Assembly (NCBI GenBank): GCA_036346205.1
Contig: JARFJB010001495.1
Coordinates: 333,501 to 397,500, forward strand
Reading direction: 5' to 3'
DNA: 64,000 bases
Origin: Vesta saturnalis
Lineage: Eukaryota; Arthropoda; Insecta; Coleoptera; Lampyridae
Shown: in pieces, positions 33,800 to 45,735 of the stretch
Position numbering within the stretch: position 1 is the first letter of the stretch
How the letters are laid out: the number at the start of each line of letters is the position of its first letter
Notes under the pieces: model-generated
What the model was told of the DNA's origin: nothing
What the model saw: the letters and a program-made list of their open reading frames with translations, nothing else
The model's database searches: none
Program-made: the position numbers and the translations under genes

Positions 33800-35500
33800 A
33801 AATATTGTATGCATTTCGTAAAAAAATAAGAAGACCCTTGATGTTCGCTGTATTGACTATAATTCCTGTAAGTAACCTACCATTAAAACATGAATCTAGA
33901 GAGTATCGACATAATTTGCGTGTAAGCTTTTTAGCGACATTGACAATCCCACTACCTGTTTTCTATGAACCGTTCTTGAACTGTTTAAGTCTTACAAGAT
34001 AGCACTGTAACAATGATAAATAGCTTTCGAGCTTAAGCAGATTTTCATTTACCTCCAAATAAATTTTATTTTGAATTATATTTTACAATAGCTTAATATT
34101 AGTGTTAATTATACGGATGTGCTTTAAAAATTTACTTTTTGTTTTCAACAATGGAATAATACATCTTGTTAAATAGACAATATGACTACTACTTGGTATA
34201 CCTTTACTCATAGTTACCTTCAAAACTGTATCCAATAATGCATAAAATGGAGCACGCACTGTCGATTATCCAGTAATGGACTTGTAGCAAATATTTTATT
34301 TATGATAACAGATATGTAACAATCAATAATTTAAGTAACTATAGAAGTACTTTAGGTTTACAATTAAAATTCTCATCACGAGTGCAATATACTGATTGGT
34401 ATAAACATGCTCTTTATCGGCTTATATAGTCATATAAACCCGCATTCAAGGTGAAATATTGCACACTGGTTATAACCTGTATTTGACTTTAAAACATTGT
34501 CGATATAAATAGATCAAAGCTATACAGTAATACATAAATTATCAAGGTTACTAAGTAGGTTTTGCATGAGACAGATATATAGTAAACGCTTAGAGTTTTT
34601 TTGGTTTATGCTTATATAAGATTTGATATATTCCACTTTTACGGTACTTTGTCGTTGTTTGTTAGGGTGATTGACATTTACACCTGTTACTGATGCTTGC
34701 GCAATACTTTCACATGCTTTAGTTCATTACGTTTAGATTACGTTGCAATAGTATGCATCCGACAGACGCATACATTGCACTTTCTTTATTATCTTTACTG
34801 GTGTTTACTGAGAATATCGATTAACACCTGTCATTAATCTTGCTGATATCACATGAAATACTCTTCCACGCCTAGTGGTGTTTACTGAGAATATTTATTA
34901 ACTTAACCTTGCTGACATCATATGAAATACCTTCCCATGCTGATTTCATTAAAGTTTATCACATTTGATTGCACAGGTCAGTTCTTAGTAGTAACCACTT
35001 CCACTTTTTGCCAATTTACATGTATAAAATCTTAAAATTTTATTTCAACATTCAGTGGTTACTTATTCACGCACATAGCAATAATTATTATAAAATGGCA
35101 TCGGGCAACAAACTTGGATTAAAAAAAGCAAACATACTGTAACACCTATTGGAGCAGCCAGGAAATAACGGGACATTGGTGGATGAAATACTCATCAATG
35201 TGTAATGTGTAATTAGTATGATTTATACATTTTTATTTGCGCTCACTCTGTAAATTCAATTAGTATTGCTAAAAAAATTGAGATACAGTAACTTTATTTG
35301 AAATATCATAAACTCCACTAGTGGAAATAAACTTATATATGTTTAATAGCGCTTGTAGGTACCAGACACAGTTGCTACAGAACGGGACACACATTTATAA
35401 TATATCCAAAAAAACGTGTTGAGCCCAAAAACGGGTTCAACAGCAATCTTTTGGGCTTTGGAACACACTCCCTGTATGTCCTGCGATCTATACAAGGATC
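33800..35500. other. AT-rich stretch with a degenerate tandem repeat
   Basis: No convincing gene. A repeat of GTGTTTACTGAGAATAT... occurs at 34801 and 34887 (about 86 bp apart), and a weaker related segment is near 34681. A short frame MASGNKLGLKKANIL at about 35095 stops after 15 codons. Confidence 0.5.
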
Positions 35501-35502
<2 letters not shown>

Positions 35503-35549
<47 letters not shown>

Positions 35550-35550
35550 C

Positions 35551-35589
<39 letters not shown>
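35503..35589. repeat. Two (TA)n tracts
   Basis: 35503-35545 and 35553-35589, separated by CATACATA, directly before the left end of the outer mariner. Confidence 0.95.
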
Positions 35590-35593
<4 letters not shown>

Positions 35594-36915
35594 AGGGTGA
35601 TTCATTAGTGCGGTATCGGAGGATATTGGCTTTATAAATGAGAATTCAAGAAAATATTTTTAAGGTGTTGTATATTAGAGTTTATGCTCCATCGATTTAA
35701 AATATTTTTAGCCAGCAGATATTGCCCCGTTATTCCAGGGCCGTACTAAACTTTTTTTCTTAAATAGAACTCCTTTAGATGCAGCATTCTCAGATTATTA
35801 ATTTTTTACTCAAACATTCTGAAAATACATGGTATCACATGATATGGTGTAGAAATGTTAGTAATGATAATAAAGGAACCAAACTTTGATGTAACCAATG
35901 TAGATTTTACTAGCACATGTTATTTTTGTATTGCCGTATACCGGGTATCTTTGGAAGGCACCCAATTTTTCCAATTTTGAAGCAAACATAACTTCATTTT
36001 TTGAAATGGAAGACCCTATATTTTTTCACATTCGGATAAAACTTATAGTTTTTGAGATATTTCAATTTTCTTAGAAATAAATCTTAAATTAGGCAATTTT
36101 TGGAACTTAATATCAAATAGCAGACTTTGAAAATAAATTAGAAATGTGAAATAAATAATCATAAACGTCATATTATTAAAGTATAATTATTGTCAACACC
36201 AGTAAAATGAATTTCTCTCAAGAACTGATTGAAATGGTGTATTTTTTGGGTGAGAGTTGCAAGAATGCCCTTCTGGTCTCGAGGCTGTATGCCCAACGTT
36301 ATCCGGAACGAAGAACTTCTCGCGTTATAGCATTTAAAAAACTGAAACAACGAATCAATGAAATTGGTTAAGTGAAATATATGAAGACTGAAAGAGAAAA
36401 AATGCAACAAATGAACAAAAAGAGTTTATGGTCCTGACCAAGGTAGCGGAAGATCCTTATGTAAGCCAAAGAGAAGTAAGTAGTGCATTAGAAATAAACC
36501 AATAGGCTGCATCAAGGATCCTAAAGAAAAATAAATTTCACCCTTACCACATACAGTTTTGCCAGGAACTAAACGAAAATGATTTCTAAGCACCGTTGGA
36601 ATTGTCGCACTGGGTGCTGAACGAAGTTGTAGAGCAGAACATTTTTTTTTAATTTTATGCTTTTTCCTGATGAAGTTATATTTCATAAACATGGATATGT
36701 GAATCGGCATACTTTTCACTATTATGAGAATAATAAACCTCTAATTCTTCGAGCAGTTGATCACCAACATCGGTGGAGTCTGAATGCATGGGCCGCTATA
36801 ACAGGTGATTATTTGATCAGTCCATAGTTTTTTTATGGAAATATCGATGGTCGAACGTACCTACACTACATACATAATGAACTTCCAATTCTCTTGGAAG
36901 ATGTACGTTTAAATA

Positions 36916-38212
36916 CAGGGTTATTACAAATGATGTTTATGATTTCAAGTGCACATAAATCTAGTTTTTATCATACAAAAAATAAAATGGTTGCATTTTA
37001 AGAAAAGCTCAAAAAGTTTCATCCCAGGTGCCAAGAATTATAAATGAACCCCTTGTGATACGACAGATGTTAAGCGTGTAATCAACCTCTTGCCATACTT
37101 TGTTAAGAGTGTTCAGGTCGATTGTTTCGATAGCTCTGGTAATCCGTTGTTGGATCTCAGGTATGCTTTCTGGTGGTGTATACGCTTTATGTTTGATGTA
37201 TCCTCACGAGAAAAAATCACAGAGGCTGATGTCCGGAGATCTTGGAGGCCAGCTCAGGAGTGTACCATCACTTGGACCTGCACGACCGATTCATCTGCCA
37301 GGCAGTCGATTTTGAAGTTCAGTTTTAACATTCAGAATGAAGTTTAGGGATTCTTGTTCTAATTACGGTAGAAGCCATTCCGTCATCATGTCCAAGATTT
37401 ATTCTATTTATTGTTTGTCCAACAAAGAAAAAAGGTCCGTACACTTTGTTGTAAGTGATAGTACAAAACACATTAACTTCCGGAGTATCGCGCAAGTGCA
37501 CGATGTAGGTGTGTGGGTTCTCCGAGCCCCATATTATGACATTATGTCTGTTCACGTTACCACACAAGTAGTATGTGGCTTCATCACTAAAGACTAAACG
37601 TTTTACATAGTTTTAATTTTCCATCAAGGCCTACATGTTCTCACAAAAAGAAAGTCTTAGAACTTTGTCATTTGGTTTTAATGCTTGAACAAGCTGAAGT
37701 TTGTAAGGCTTGAAATTTGTACGCTTACGTAAAATTTTCCAAACTGTTGGCTGTGGTATACCAAGCTGTCTGCTGCATTTAACAGTAGATTTCTGTGGAC
37801 TACGCGTAAAACTTTCCCTTACCTGCTCTACAGCGTCATTGCTTACTGACGGCCTTCCAGTTGATTTCTTTCTACAAATGCACCAATTTCTCTTAAAATT
37901 CAAGTACCACTGGCGAATAGGGTGATTGCTAGGAGGATCTTCATTAAATTTAGTTCGCAAGTGACGTTGCACACTAATAACTGATTGGTTGATGTGATAA
38001 TCCAAAACATAAAATGAATTCCTGTCTTCAAATTCAGCCATTACACAATTGACAATAATTGACTTTAACAAACAGCTGATACGTACTTAAATGAATGTAA
38101 ACAAAACTTTATGAGTTTTTCTTTCCAGTGGTACAAACTGAAATGGCCTTAAAACAGGTTAATCTAGTAATATTTATAATTGAAATCGGGAACATCATTT
38201 GTAATAACCCTG
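36916..38212 (-). mobile_element. Inner mariner G, 1297 bp, TA target duplication
   Basis: Ends CAGGGTTATTACAAATGATG (36916) and its inverse CATCATTTGTAATAACCCTG (38212), with TA on each side (36914-36915, 38213-38214). The length is that of a classical mariner with short TIRs. It interrupts the transposase of mariner F between the first and second Asp blocks. Confidence 0.95.
37040..38041 (-). pseudogene. Mariner G transposase
   Basis: ATG at 38041 opens MAEFEDRNSFYVLDYHINQS, then RHLRTKFNEDPPSNHPIRQW, KKSTGRPSVSNDAVEQVRES, VKCSRQLGIPQPTVWKILRK (two HTH motifs of the paired-type DNA-binding domain), YKLQLVQALKPNDKVLRLSF, and after the stop at 37631 LVFSDEATYYLCGNVNRHNV (first Asp) and VNVFCTITYNKVYGPFFFVG. 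The second Asp block is missing. SWPPRSPDISLCDFF (third Asp) is readable near 37205-37250. A long frame of 146 codons covers the DNA-binding part. The deletion around the second Asp and several later stops remove activity. Confidence 0.85.
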
Positions 38213-38475
38213 TATAAGAGAAGCCATGTGCATCCATCTAGATGGAGCTCCCTGTCATTACAGTCAAGCTGTAGGTGTATTTGAACAGGGAATTTCAGAA
38301 TAAATGGATTGCTACAGGAGGACCAGTGACATGGCCTGCTCGGTCTCCAGACCTAACAAAATTGGATTTTTTCTTGTGGGGATATATCAAGGAGCAAGTC
38401 TACAAAGGCCCTCCTACAACCAAAGACAATATGATGCTCAGGATAAAGGACACTTTTCAGTCTTTAAGAAATAGA

Positions 38476-39843
38476 TGACCGATGACACAGATGACATAGA
38501 TGACATGGATGACATAGATAACATAGATGACATAGATGACATAGATGACATAGATGACATATATGACATATATGACATAGGTGACATAGATGACATAGAT
38601 GACATGGATGACATAGATGACATAGATCACAGATGACATAGATGACAGATGACATAGATGACATAGATTACATAGATGACATAGATGACATAGATGACTT
38701 AGATGACATAGATGACATAGATGGCATAGATGACATAGATGACATGGATGGCATGGATGACATGGATGACATGGATGACATGGATGATATGGATGACATG
38801 GATGACATGGATGACATGGATGACATGGATGTCATAGATGACATAGATGACATAGATGACATAGATGACATAGATGACATAGATGACATAGATGACATAG
38901 ATGACATAGATGGCATAGATGACATGGATGACATGGATGACATGGATGACATGGATGATATGGATGACATGGATAACATAGATGACATAGATGACATAGA
39001 TGACATAGATGACATAGATGACATAGATGACATAGATGACATAGATGACAGATGACATAGATGACGTAGATGACGTAGATGACATGGATGACATAGATGA
39101 CATGGATGACATGGACGACATGGATGACGGATGACATGGATGATATGGATGACATGGATAACATAGGTGACATAGATGACATAGATGACATAGATGACAT
39201 AGATGACATAGATGACATAGATGACATAGATGACATAGATGACGTAGATGACATAGATGACATAGATGACATAGATGACATAGATGACATAGATGACATA
39301 GATGACATAGATGACATAGATGGCATAGATGACATAGATGACATAGATGACATAGATGACATAGATGACATAGATGACATAGATGACATAGATGACATAG
39401 ATGGCATAGATGACAAATGACATAGATGACATAATGTCATAGATGACGTAGATGACATAGATGACGTAGATGACGTAGATGACATGGATGACATACATGA
39501 CATGGATGACATGGACGACATGGACGACATGGATGACATGGATGATATGGATGACATGGATGACATAGATGACATAGATGGCATAGGTGACATAGATGAC
39601 ATAGATGACATAGATGACATAGATGACATAGATGACATAGATGGAATGGATGACATAGATGACATAGATGACATAGATGACATAGATGACATAGATGACA
39701 TAGATGACATAGATGACATAGATGACATAGATGACATAGATGACATAGATGACATAGATGACATAGATGACATAGATGACATAGATGACATAGATGACAT
39801 AGATGACATAGATGACGTAGATGACGTAGATGACGTAGATGAC
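38476..39843. repeat. 9-bp minisatellite, about 1.37 kb
   Basis: Unit GATGACATA repeated about 150 times with variants (GATGACATG, GATGACGTA, GATGGCATA) and a few phase breaks. It begins at the stop codon of the mariner F transposase and ends at GATGACTCGCAATGG. Because the unit is 9 bp all six frames stay open (DDI, SSM, VIY repeats); these are not genes. Confidence 0.97.
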
Positions 39844-39930
39844 TCGCAATGGACTGACCATCGGTATTTGCAAAGAATAAAATATGAACCAGGTATCACA
39901 CAGGATATTGTATTGTATGTTATACATACA

Positions 39931-39932
<2 letters not shown>

Positions 39933-39975
<43 letters not shown>
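39933..39975. repeat. (TA)n microsatellite
   Basis: About 21 TA units downstream of the minisatellite. Confidence 0.95.
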
Positions 39976-39977
<2 letters not shown>

Positions 39978-40029
39978 GATCCTTCTTTCCACTTTGTCTG
40001 CTCTTGTTGGCTACTAAAAGAACCATGTC

Positions 40030-41195
40030 CTACATCACGATGTTTCGGGTGCATCTAACCAGCCATATTCAGGCGTTCAGTGCTCGACTTGTGGTGAAAT
40101 CAAGGGTCGAATCACCAGAAGTGGAGATATATAACTTTTTCGTAGTTGTGCAGGTGTATTGTGCATAAGCTCTTCGTGCGTTATTGGCATCTGTATGAGT
40201 TTCATTTTTACACTAGCCTGGGTTATCGGATGTTTTTCCAGTATTATGTAAGTGGTTTCTTTGAGGTTTCGGCGAGTTGTACTCTCGTCCTTTGCTACTA
40301 TCTGTACGTTATTCGTTTGGATTAGGTGTTCTTCGTTCCAGACATGTTCAGCGATCTGGATCTTTCTGTTTCGCCTTTATGGATGGTATTATTATGTTCC
40401 TGTAGTCCTGTGTTGAGTGGTCTACTACTCTCTCCTATGTATGATCTGTCGTATTCTCATAGTAGGTTTTTGGAATTCTGGGTTTCATTGTATGGTTTGG
40501 TTTTGGTGAGTATTCCTCTGAGAATTCTTGTGAATTAGAAGCTAGTGCCTATCTTTTATTTACTGCCTATCCATGGTATTTTGTCCGAGGTACCAGGTAA
40601 TAAGGTATTACCGCTATGTATGTAGGTTCTTCTTTTTCCGTTACACTATTCTTGTTTAGGTTAGATGTTAGATCGGGGTTAATGTAAGTGTAAGCAATAT
40701 TTGCTTTTTCCTTTCTCAGGTCCTTTGGTTTAAAGCATATTGTTTCAGCTCTATTGTACAAGCGCCTTGCCACGCCTAACTTCACACTTTTGTAGTAATT
40801 GGAGTTGTAGTGTAGTTTACTTCCCGTGTGGGTGGGTTTCACTTGTTGTGAAAGTGTTATCACTCTTGTGTACAAGTATATCTTGGAATGGCATTTTTCT
40901 TCTGACTCCATTTCCATTGTGATTTTGTGGAGGGTTCCCGGTTATTTAGATGATCGAGGCATCCATCCAAGGGTTACTTTCCGTGTTGCCAAACTACGAA
41001 GTATCCTTCACTATGTAAACCACATCTATGGTTTTTTAGTAAATTCGGATTACACTTTCCCAAACTCTTGTTGGTAGAATTTGTCATCTACTTGAAGTAT
41101 GTTGTTTTTTTTACATCTTTTCAGAAGTTCGTTTATTGTGTTTACCGATCCACAAAGAAGGAATGGCTCTGAGACCAATTGTGAGCTCAAGTAAT
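40030..41195 (-). mobile_element. Penelope-like retroelement fragment: RT end and GIY-YIG endonuclease
   Basis: Read down the minus strand from 41195: INELLKRCKKNNILQVDDKF then YQQEFGKV (RT region before the usual MGSPLSP), KITMEMESEEKCHS, VKPTHTGSKLHYNSNYYKS and RRLYNRAETIC (RT C-terminal block, 'KPTHTD.YLH...RAE.IC'), then SYIGESSRPLNTGLQEHNNT near 40385-40445 and IAEHVWNEEHLIQTNNVQIV (about 40300-40355), a GIY-YIG endonuclease. This RT plus GIY-YIG order defines Penelope-like elements. The Arg normally before L.EH (TRLKEH) is Gly, so the nuclease site is altered. Stops and frameshifts are frequent. Confidence 0.8.
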
Positions 41196-42744
41196 TCCCT
41201 TTATGTAAAAATATATATCTTTTAATTATGACAATTTTAAGGTAGGATTAAAATTACTTGTAATAAATAAACAAATTTTTAACAGCTACATTGCTAGATA
41301 TTCTATGATTCCAATAATGTTCAAATTTTGTAAACAGAATACCTTAGTAGTTTTTATGTTTAAAAGTACTTTATTTAACTTGAAAAATTTGATTTGAATT
41401 TTGGTCAAACGGCAAATTGAGAATCTTAAGATGCAACTATTTAAACTATTAGAAAAACAATATAATCCTAATTTACAATGTCACACAATTTTAAACAGAT
41501 TAAAGTGATGTACATTACTTAAAATATAAGTACTAATTTACTGTTTCATTTTTATTCTAACTTTAATGGGTTTCGCTGCAATAAAAAGTAAATGCGCATT
41601 ATGCATTTTGTTTTGTATTAAACGTGATTCGTGATTGATTTCGGTCCTGTCTAAGAGCATTCATTAAAATACTTTTAACAAATGGTGTTCCATCTGACGA
41701 AGTGTGTATCCTCACACGTTTACTCTTAACATGCAAAGGGTATAATTTACGACATTAAACCTTGATCTTAATTTATCGAAATATAACTGCAATTAGAAAT
41801 CATTTATAAAAAAGATTTACGTACTTCAACACTTGTATATTTAACTGGTTGGTAATATAATATAGATGTTTCAACGATTAATAGTTTTAATATATTGAAA
41901 TAAGTTTGTTACATAATTGACTTTCATAAGTGCATTATCAACTAAAATTATAATGTTACTAATTTGTTTAGCTAGTATACAATACAAAATTTTTTTTATT
42001 TACATATCATGGACCATTAACCTATTGTTTATAGCACTGAATAATCGAAAAAGGGAGCGCCTGTAGGATCTTTAACTAATCTAAATGTCACCGTCTTATT
42101 AATATTTATGACTTATTTTTTCTTATACTTAATCGCATAAATAAATAACTACAATACATTGTTAAACAAGTATGTATATGTACATAAGTCGTGATAAAGA
42201 TGACAGAAACTAACATCTATTTTGGTCATTTTAGAAAGAGTGATTGGATTAAAACCAATTTAGCCTTTCAGATATTTTCTAATTTATTGAGAGTCTTCGT
42301 ACTTTTTATGTTTAATTACACAATTACATAAACTAACTACACCGTAACAGGTGTATAGGGGGATGTAAGAAAAACATCTCGAAGTGAGGTTAGTATACAA
42401 CTATATACCTAATCTGGCGGAACGATTTTTCTGACATTGTTGAAAGGAACATCAAAAATATATAACATAAGTTTATGATGCAGAAAAAATAGTTAACATC
42501 TTTTATCCAATATAGTTATCGAGACATTTACCCACTTATATGCAGTACCGGATATAGGTGTTTTCCGCTTTACGCAACAAATTATACACGCCTTGTAATT
42601 AGAGTATTTATGATTATAACCTAGTATCTACTATACGACAACGTCATACCTAGGAATCTAATTTTTACGCTAAAAGCAAAGGTAGAGATTGTAGCGCAAG
42701 ATAATTTATTATTTATAATACACATTTTAAAATAATAAAACTTA
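41196..42744. other. AT-rich intergenic stretch
   Basis: No gene or repeat recognised. Confidence 0.5.
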
Positions 42745-42985
42745 CAATTTCACATTATATTTAGAATTTACATTAGTTCTCCACACATAAAGACAAAATT
42801 TACATCAATTGGGGCTTGAATCTCGATAGCGCAGTTGGTTAGCGCGGTAGTCTAGAAAAGTATAGGTCGTAAGTTCAAATCCTTCTCGAGGTAAACTTTT
42901 TATTTATGTATTTAATAAAATTAGTAATAATTTTTAATTACATGTTTACCTTTGAACTTATTCGTTCATAACAAAACTTATAATA
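42745..42985 (+). repeat. tRNA-derived SINE copy 1
   Basis: A tRNA-like head at 42830-42893 (ATCTCGATAGCGCAGTTGG = box A type; GGTCGTAAGTTCAAATCC = box B type) with a leader (TTTACATCAATTGGGGCTTG) and an AT-rich tail (CTTTTTATTTATGTATTTAA). The same leader, head and tail recur near 61493-61670, and parts at 61190-61364 and 62973-63115. The anticodon loop reads CTAGAAA here, so it is not a working tRNA. Confidence 0.8.
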
Positions 42986-42987
42986 AA

Positions 42988-45357
42988 TTACAATTTCACA
43001 ATTGTTTTCGACGTGATTTTTTTTGCAGCAAAGTCTGTAATCAGTTTATCATAATTTAAACTTTCAGTTAAATCACTTTCTATAATCAAAATCGTCGATG
43101 AATTTAACCGATTTTCTTTCATACTTGGCGGTAAATAAGTTTTAAGTCGCTTTAAAGTAGAAAATGACCGTTCAGCTGAACAGACAGTCACTGCCATTGA
43201 CACAATACTTCGGAACACAATTTCTGTATTGTAGATTTTGGGATCGAATTGAATATAATAAGTGGGATATTTTCTGAAATCTCTTCTTTTAAAAATTCAC
43301 AATAGTGCAAAAATTGTTGTGAACATTCATTTAAATAGAAGAGAAATGAAAATTTCTGAAAAACATTTTCATATGCTGCAGCTCCTTTCTCTAGTTCCAT
43401 AACAACTCGATCCAAAATAGCATAAACTGTCTCAGTTCTTAATTTTTCATTTCACCATCTCGGCTTTCATCTGAAAAGAATTTTCGTTTCCGGCTTCGTT
43501 GCTGTTCATCTTCATATGATTCTTCTGCAAGCTTTTTTGCTTTGTTAACAAAAGTTGTAAATGTGTCTTCAGATCTTTAAGGACTTTACAAACCGAATTA
43601 AAGAGGAAAAGAGCTGTGTTATATCGCTGGTATCGATAGCAACTGATTGAAGACTTTTATTGATTTTGTGAAAACGTTCTATAACACTTCCCAAAATACA
43701 CTCATAAAGACGCATTCGAAACGGTGCAGTTGTCATTTTATTCCAGTTGCTTCTACACGTGTGGTTGGCTTTTCAGATAGATTTTCCATGATTTCTTTTA
43801 AAGTTTGCAAATATTCATTCCAATTTTCACACAAACTAATTACGGCATCATGTCGTGAACACCAACGTGTCCCATTTTGTGTCTCGTTTTGGAACTTTAG
43901 CATTATTTTTTAAGTTTGATTGTAAAGCTTCCCATCGACGACTAGAAGCTGAGAAAACAGTATATAAATGCTGCAAAGCATCGAAAAATGTAACAGCTTC
44001 TTTAGCGTATTCCGCTGCACACACCCCTGCTAATTTCAAAGAGTGTGCTGTGCAAGGAAGATAGTAGGCAAGTGGATTACGTTTCTTAATGCGAGCTTGC
44101 AAGCCAGTGTAAACCCCTGACATGTTACTAGCGTTTTCATAAGATTGACCACGACAATTTATTAATTCTATGTTAATATCCTCCAATTTTTGATAACAAA
44201 GCAATTTATATTTGTTCTGATTTATGACCCACGTTTGGCAAAAATCCAATGAACCGCTGCACAGGTTTTCCGTTCATCTGAACATATCGTATAATGATAG
44301 ATAATTGGTCGATGGGTGCAATGTCAGGTGTAGAGTCGACAATAATGCTGTAATATTTTGAATTATGTAATTTAAAGTTCTCGCGACATCAATTCAATAA
44401 ATTCATTACAGATTTTTGACGATAAATAAGACGTTTTGCCACTGTCAGGGTGTCCACATTCTGATATGTGTTTCGAACTCTGAGATAAGTTCTAAACACA
44501 TCATGTAATTTCCATTTTTTAGAGCCCCAAACTTTTCTACGCTCTATAACAACTACCCTTTGGAACACATTTTTCCAACACTCAGTTTGACTTTTAATTT
44601 GTTCATAAAGTAATTCTGTCCGTATCAGCACTATTTTTTCTATGTAATAATAAAATTTGACATTTGGAGCATTCGCAAGATACTTCGTGAAGATTTAATA
44701 TTCTATTTACATTACTCCAGTCATTGACACCTTCTGTTGCTATTTCTGAAGTTCCACCAAAAAAATTTTCGTAACTGTTCTTCACCATTTTTTAATTTTC
44801 GACAAAACACACTTTTATTCAAGGAACGCTGAACCATACCTTTCGGATTGCTCGCTCCAACAGTTTCTGTTATCGTTGCTGAAAAATCATCGAACGCGTG
44901 CTGATTGATTTCTTGGGATAATAAATAGTCAATGCTTTGACTATTTAACTGAACACATTCAGCGGGATCGTCTCTTACATGCTCTTGCTACTCACCCAAA
45001 ACCTAAAATGTACATTGAGTATCATTTGAAGAATCTGGCTGAGGATCAATATAATCTGTTCCTAACCCATAATTACTACCACTACCACTAGAAGCACTGA
45101 CACTTTCAGTTGAAACATGCACATTTAAAACAGCTTCAGTATCATCATTGTCTAAGATAGTTCTAGTGCTATAAGTACCATCTGGGTTTTCAGGCATATG
45201 CAAAGTCTGTTCAGATTGAGGTTTTGCAGGCGCTTATAAACTGAAATAGTGTTCTAGTCTTTTAGTTTTATTTAAAACATTTTCTTGTTGCTTGCGTTTT
45301 TCATCAGCAAGTTTTTTATACTGTGTACCATTTAATTTTATCCGATGTTCACTCATT
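42988..45357 (-). pseudogene. hAT transposase 2 (ZMYM1/DUF4371 type), many breaks
   Basis: From ATG at 45357: MSEHRIKLNGTQYKKLADEK, an acidic Ser-rich linker (45003-45203), a region before the zinc finger (44600-44790, with VSCECSKCQILLLHRK), IELINCRGQSYENASNMSGV and YTGLQARIKKRNPLAYYLPC (44030-44170), TAHSLKLAGVCAAEYAKEAV, FFDALQHLYTVFSASSRRWE, and at the C-terminus CSAERSFSTLKRLKTYLPPS (43100-43160) and KENRLNSSTILIIESDLTES ending at 42988. These are the same landmarks as in the element at 241-4004, but the protein is from another subfamily. Several frameshifts and stops break it. No TIR or target duplication was found; a SINE abuts its C-terminal end. Confidence 0.85.
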
Positions 45358-45500
45358 ACTGAATTAAAAATTAAAAAAACTAAAATAGTGTTACGCTTTT
45401 AATAACGGTACGTAATTTATTTAATATAAACACAAAAGTTAACACGAAAATCTTATTCACTACGAATAATGATTAAATACAGAACTATAAATAATTAACA

Positions 45501-45555
45501 CTTAATAAAATACTTATCTTTTTTGGGTTTTTTAATGGTGTATTTTAAAGTATAC
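45501..45555. repeat. Left member of a 55-bp inverted pair flanking the RT block
   Basis: Inverted match (50 of 55 bases by my count) to 47471-47525; core TACTTATCTTTTTTGGGTT. Confidence 0.8.
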
Positions 45556-45735
45556 AATAATAGCAATAATAGTTTATTGACCAACAGAATAATCCATTAA
45601 CAGATCAACTTAAATTATAACTGAATGCGAAACACTCATAGAAAATAAAACGAAGAAAAGGTAAACACAAATAAGTTAAATTCTAAATTATTAAATACAA
45701 TCTACCCAAATACCGCACAAATTGAACAAATAATT

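Larger units (their letters stand above)
35593..38478 (+). mobile_element. Outer mariner F, right end lost, holding inner mariner G
   Basis: The left end reads TAGGGTGATTCATTAGTG after TA. A plus-strand transposase begins at 36207, is interrupted by mariner G (36916-38212), and continues to a stop at 38476-38478. No right TIR is present; the 9-bp minisatellite begins at the stop codon. Confidence 0.8.
36207..38478 (+). pseudogene. Mariner F transposase, split by mariner G
   Basis: First part (36207-36913): MNFSQELIEMVYFLGESCKN, YPERRTSRVIAFKKLKQRIN (HTH region), VSQREVSSALEIN, SRILKKNKFHPYHIQFCQEL, FPDEVIFHKHGYVNRHTFHY (first Asp), RWSLNAWAAITGDYLISP and LPILLEDVRLN. Second part (38221-38478): MCIHLDGAPCHYSQAV (second Asp), VYLNREFQNKWIATGGPVTW, ARSPDLTKLDFFLWGYIKEQ (third Asp) and VYKGPPTTKDNMMLRIKD up to SLRNR and stop. 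All three Asp are present but the gene has stops (36370, 36502, 36587, 36825), a frameshift near 38270 and the inner insertion. It is closely related in motif pattern to mariner C. Confidence 0.85.

Noticed and set aside
38438..40026. Long frames encoding DDI, SSM, VIY or CHLCHL repeats
   Set aside because: A 9-bp repeat keeps all frames open; this is the minisatellite, not a gene.
42830..42893. Functional tRNA gene
   Set aside because: The anticodon loop and T arm are altered and the flanks repeat at other copies, so it is a SINE head.
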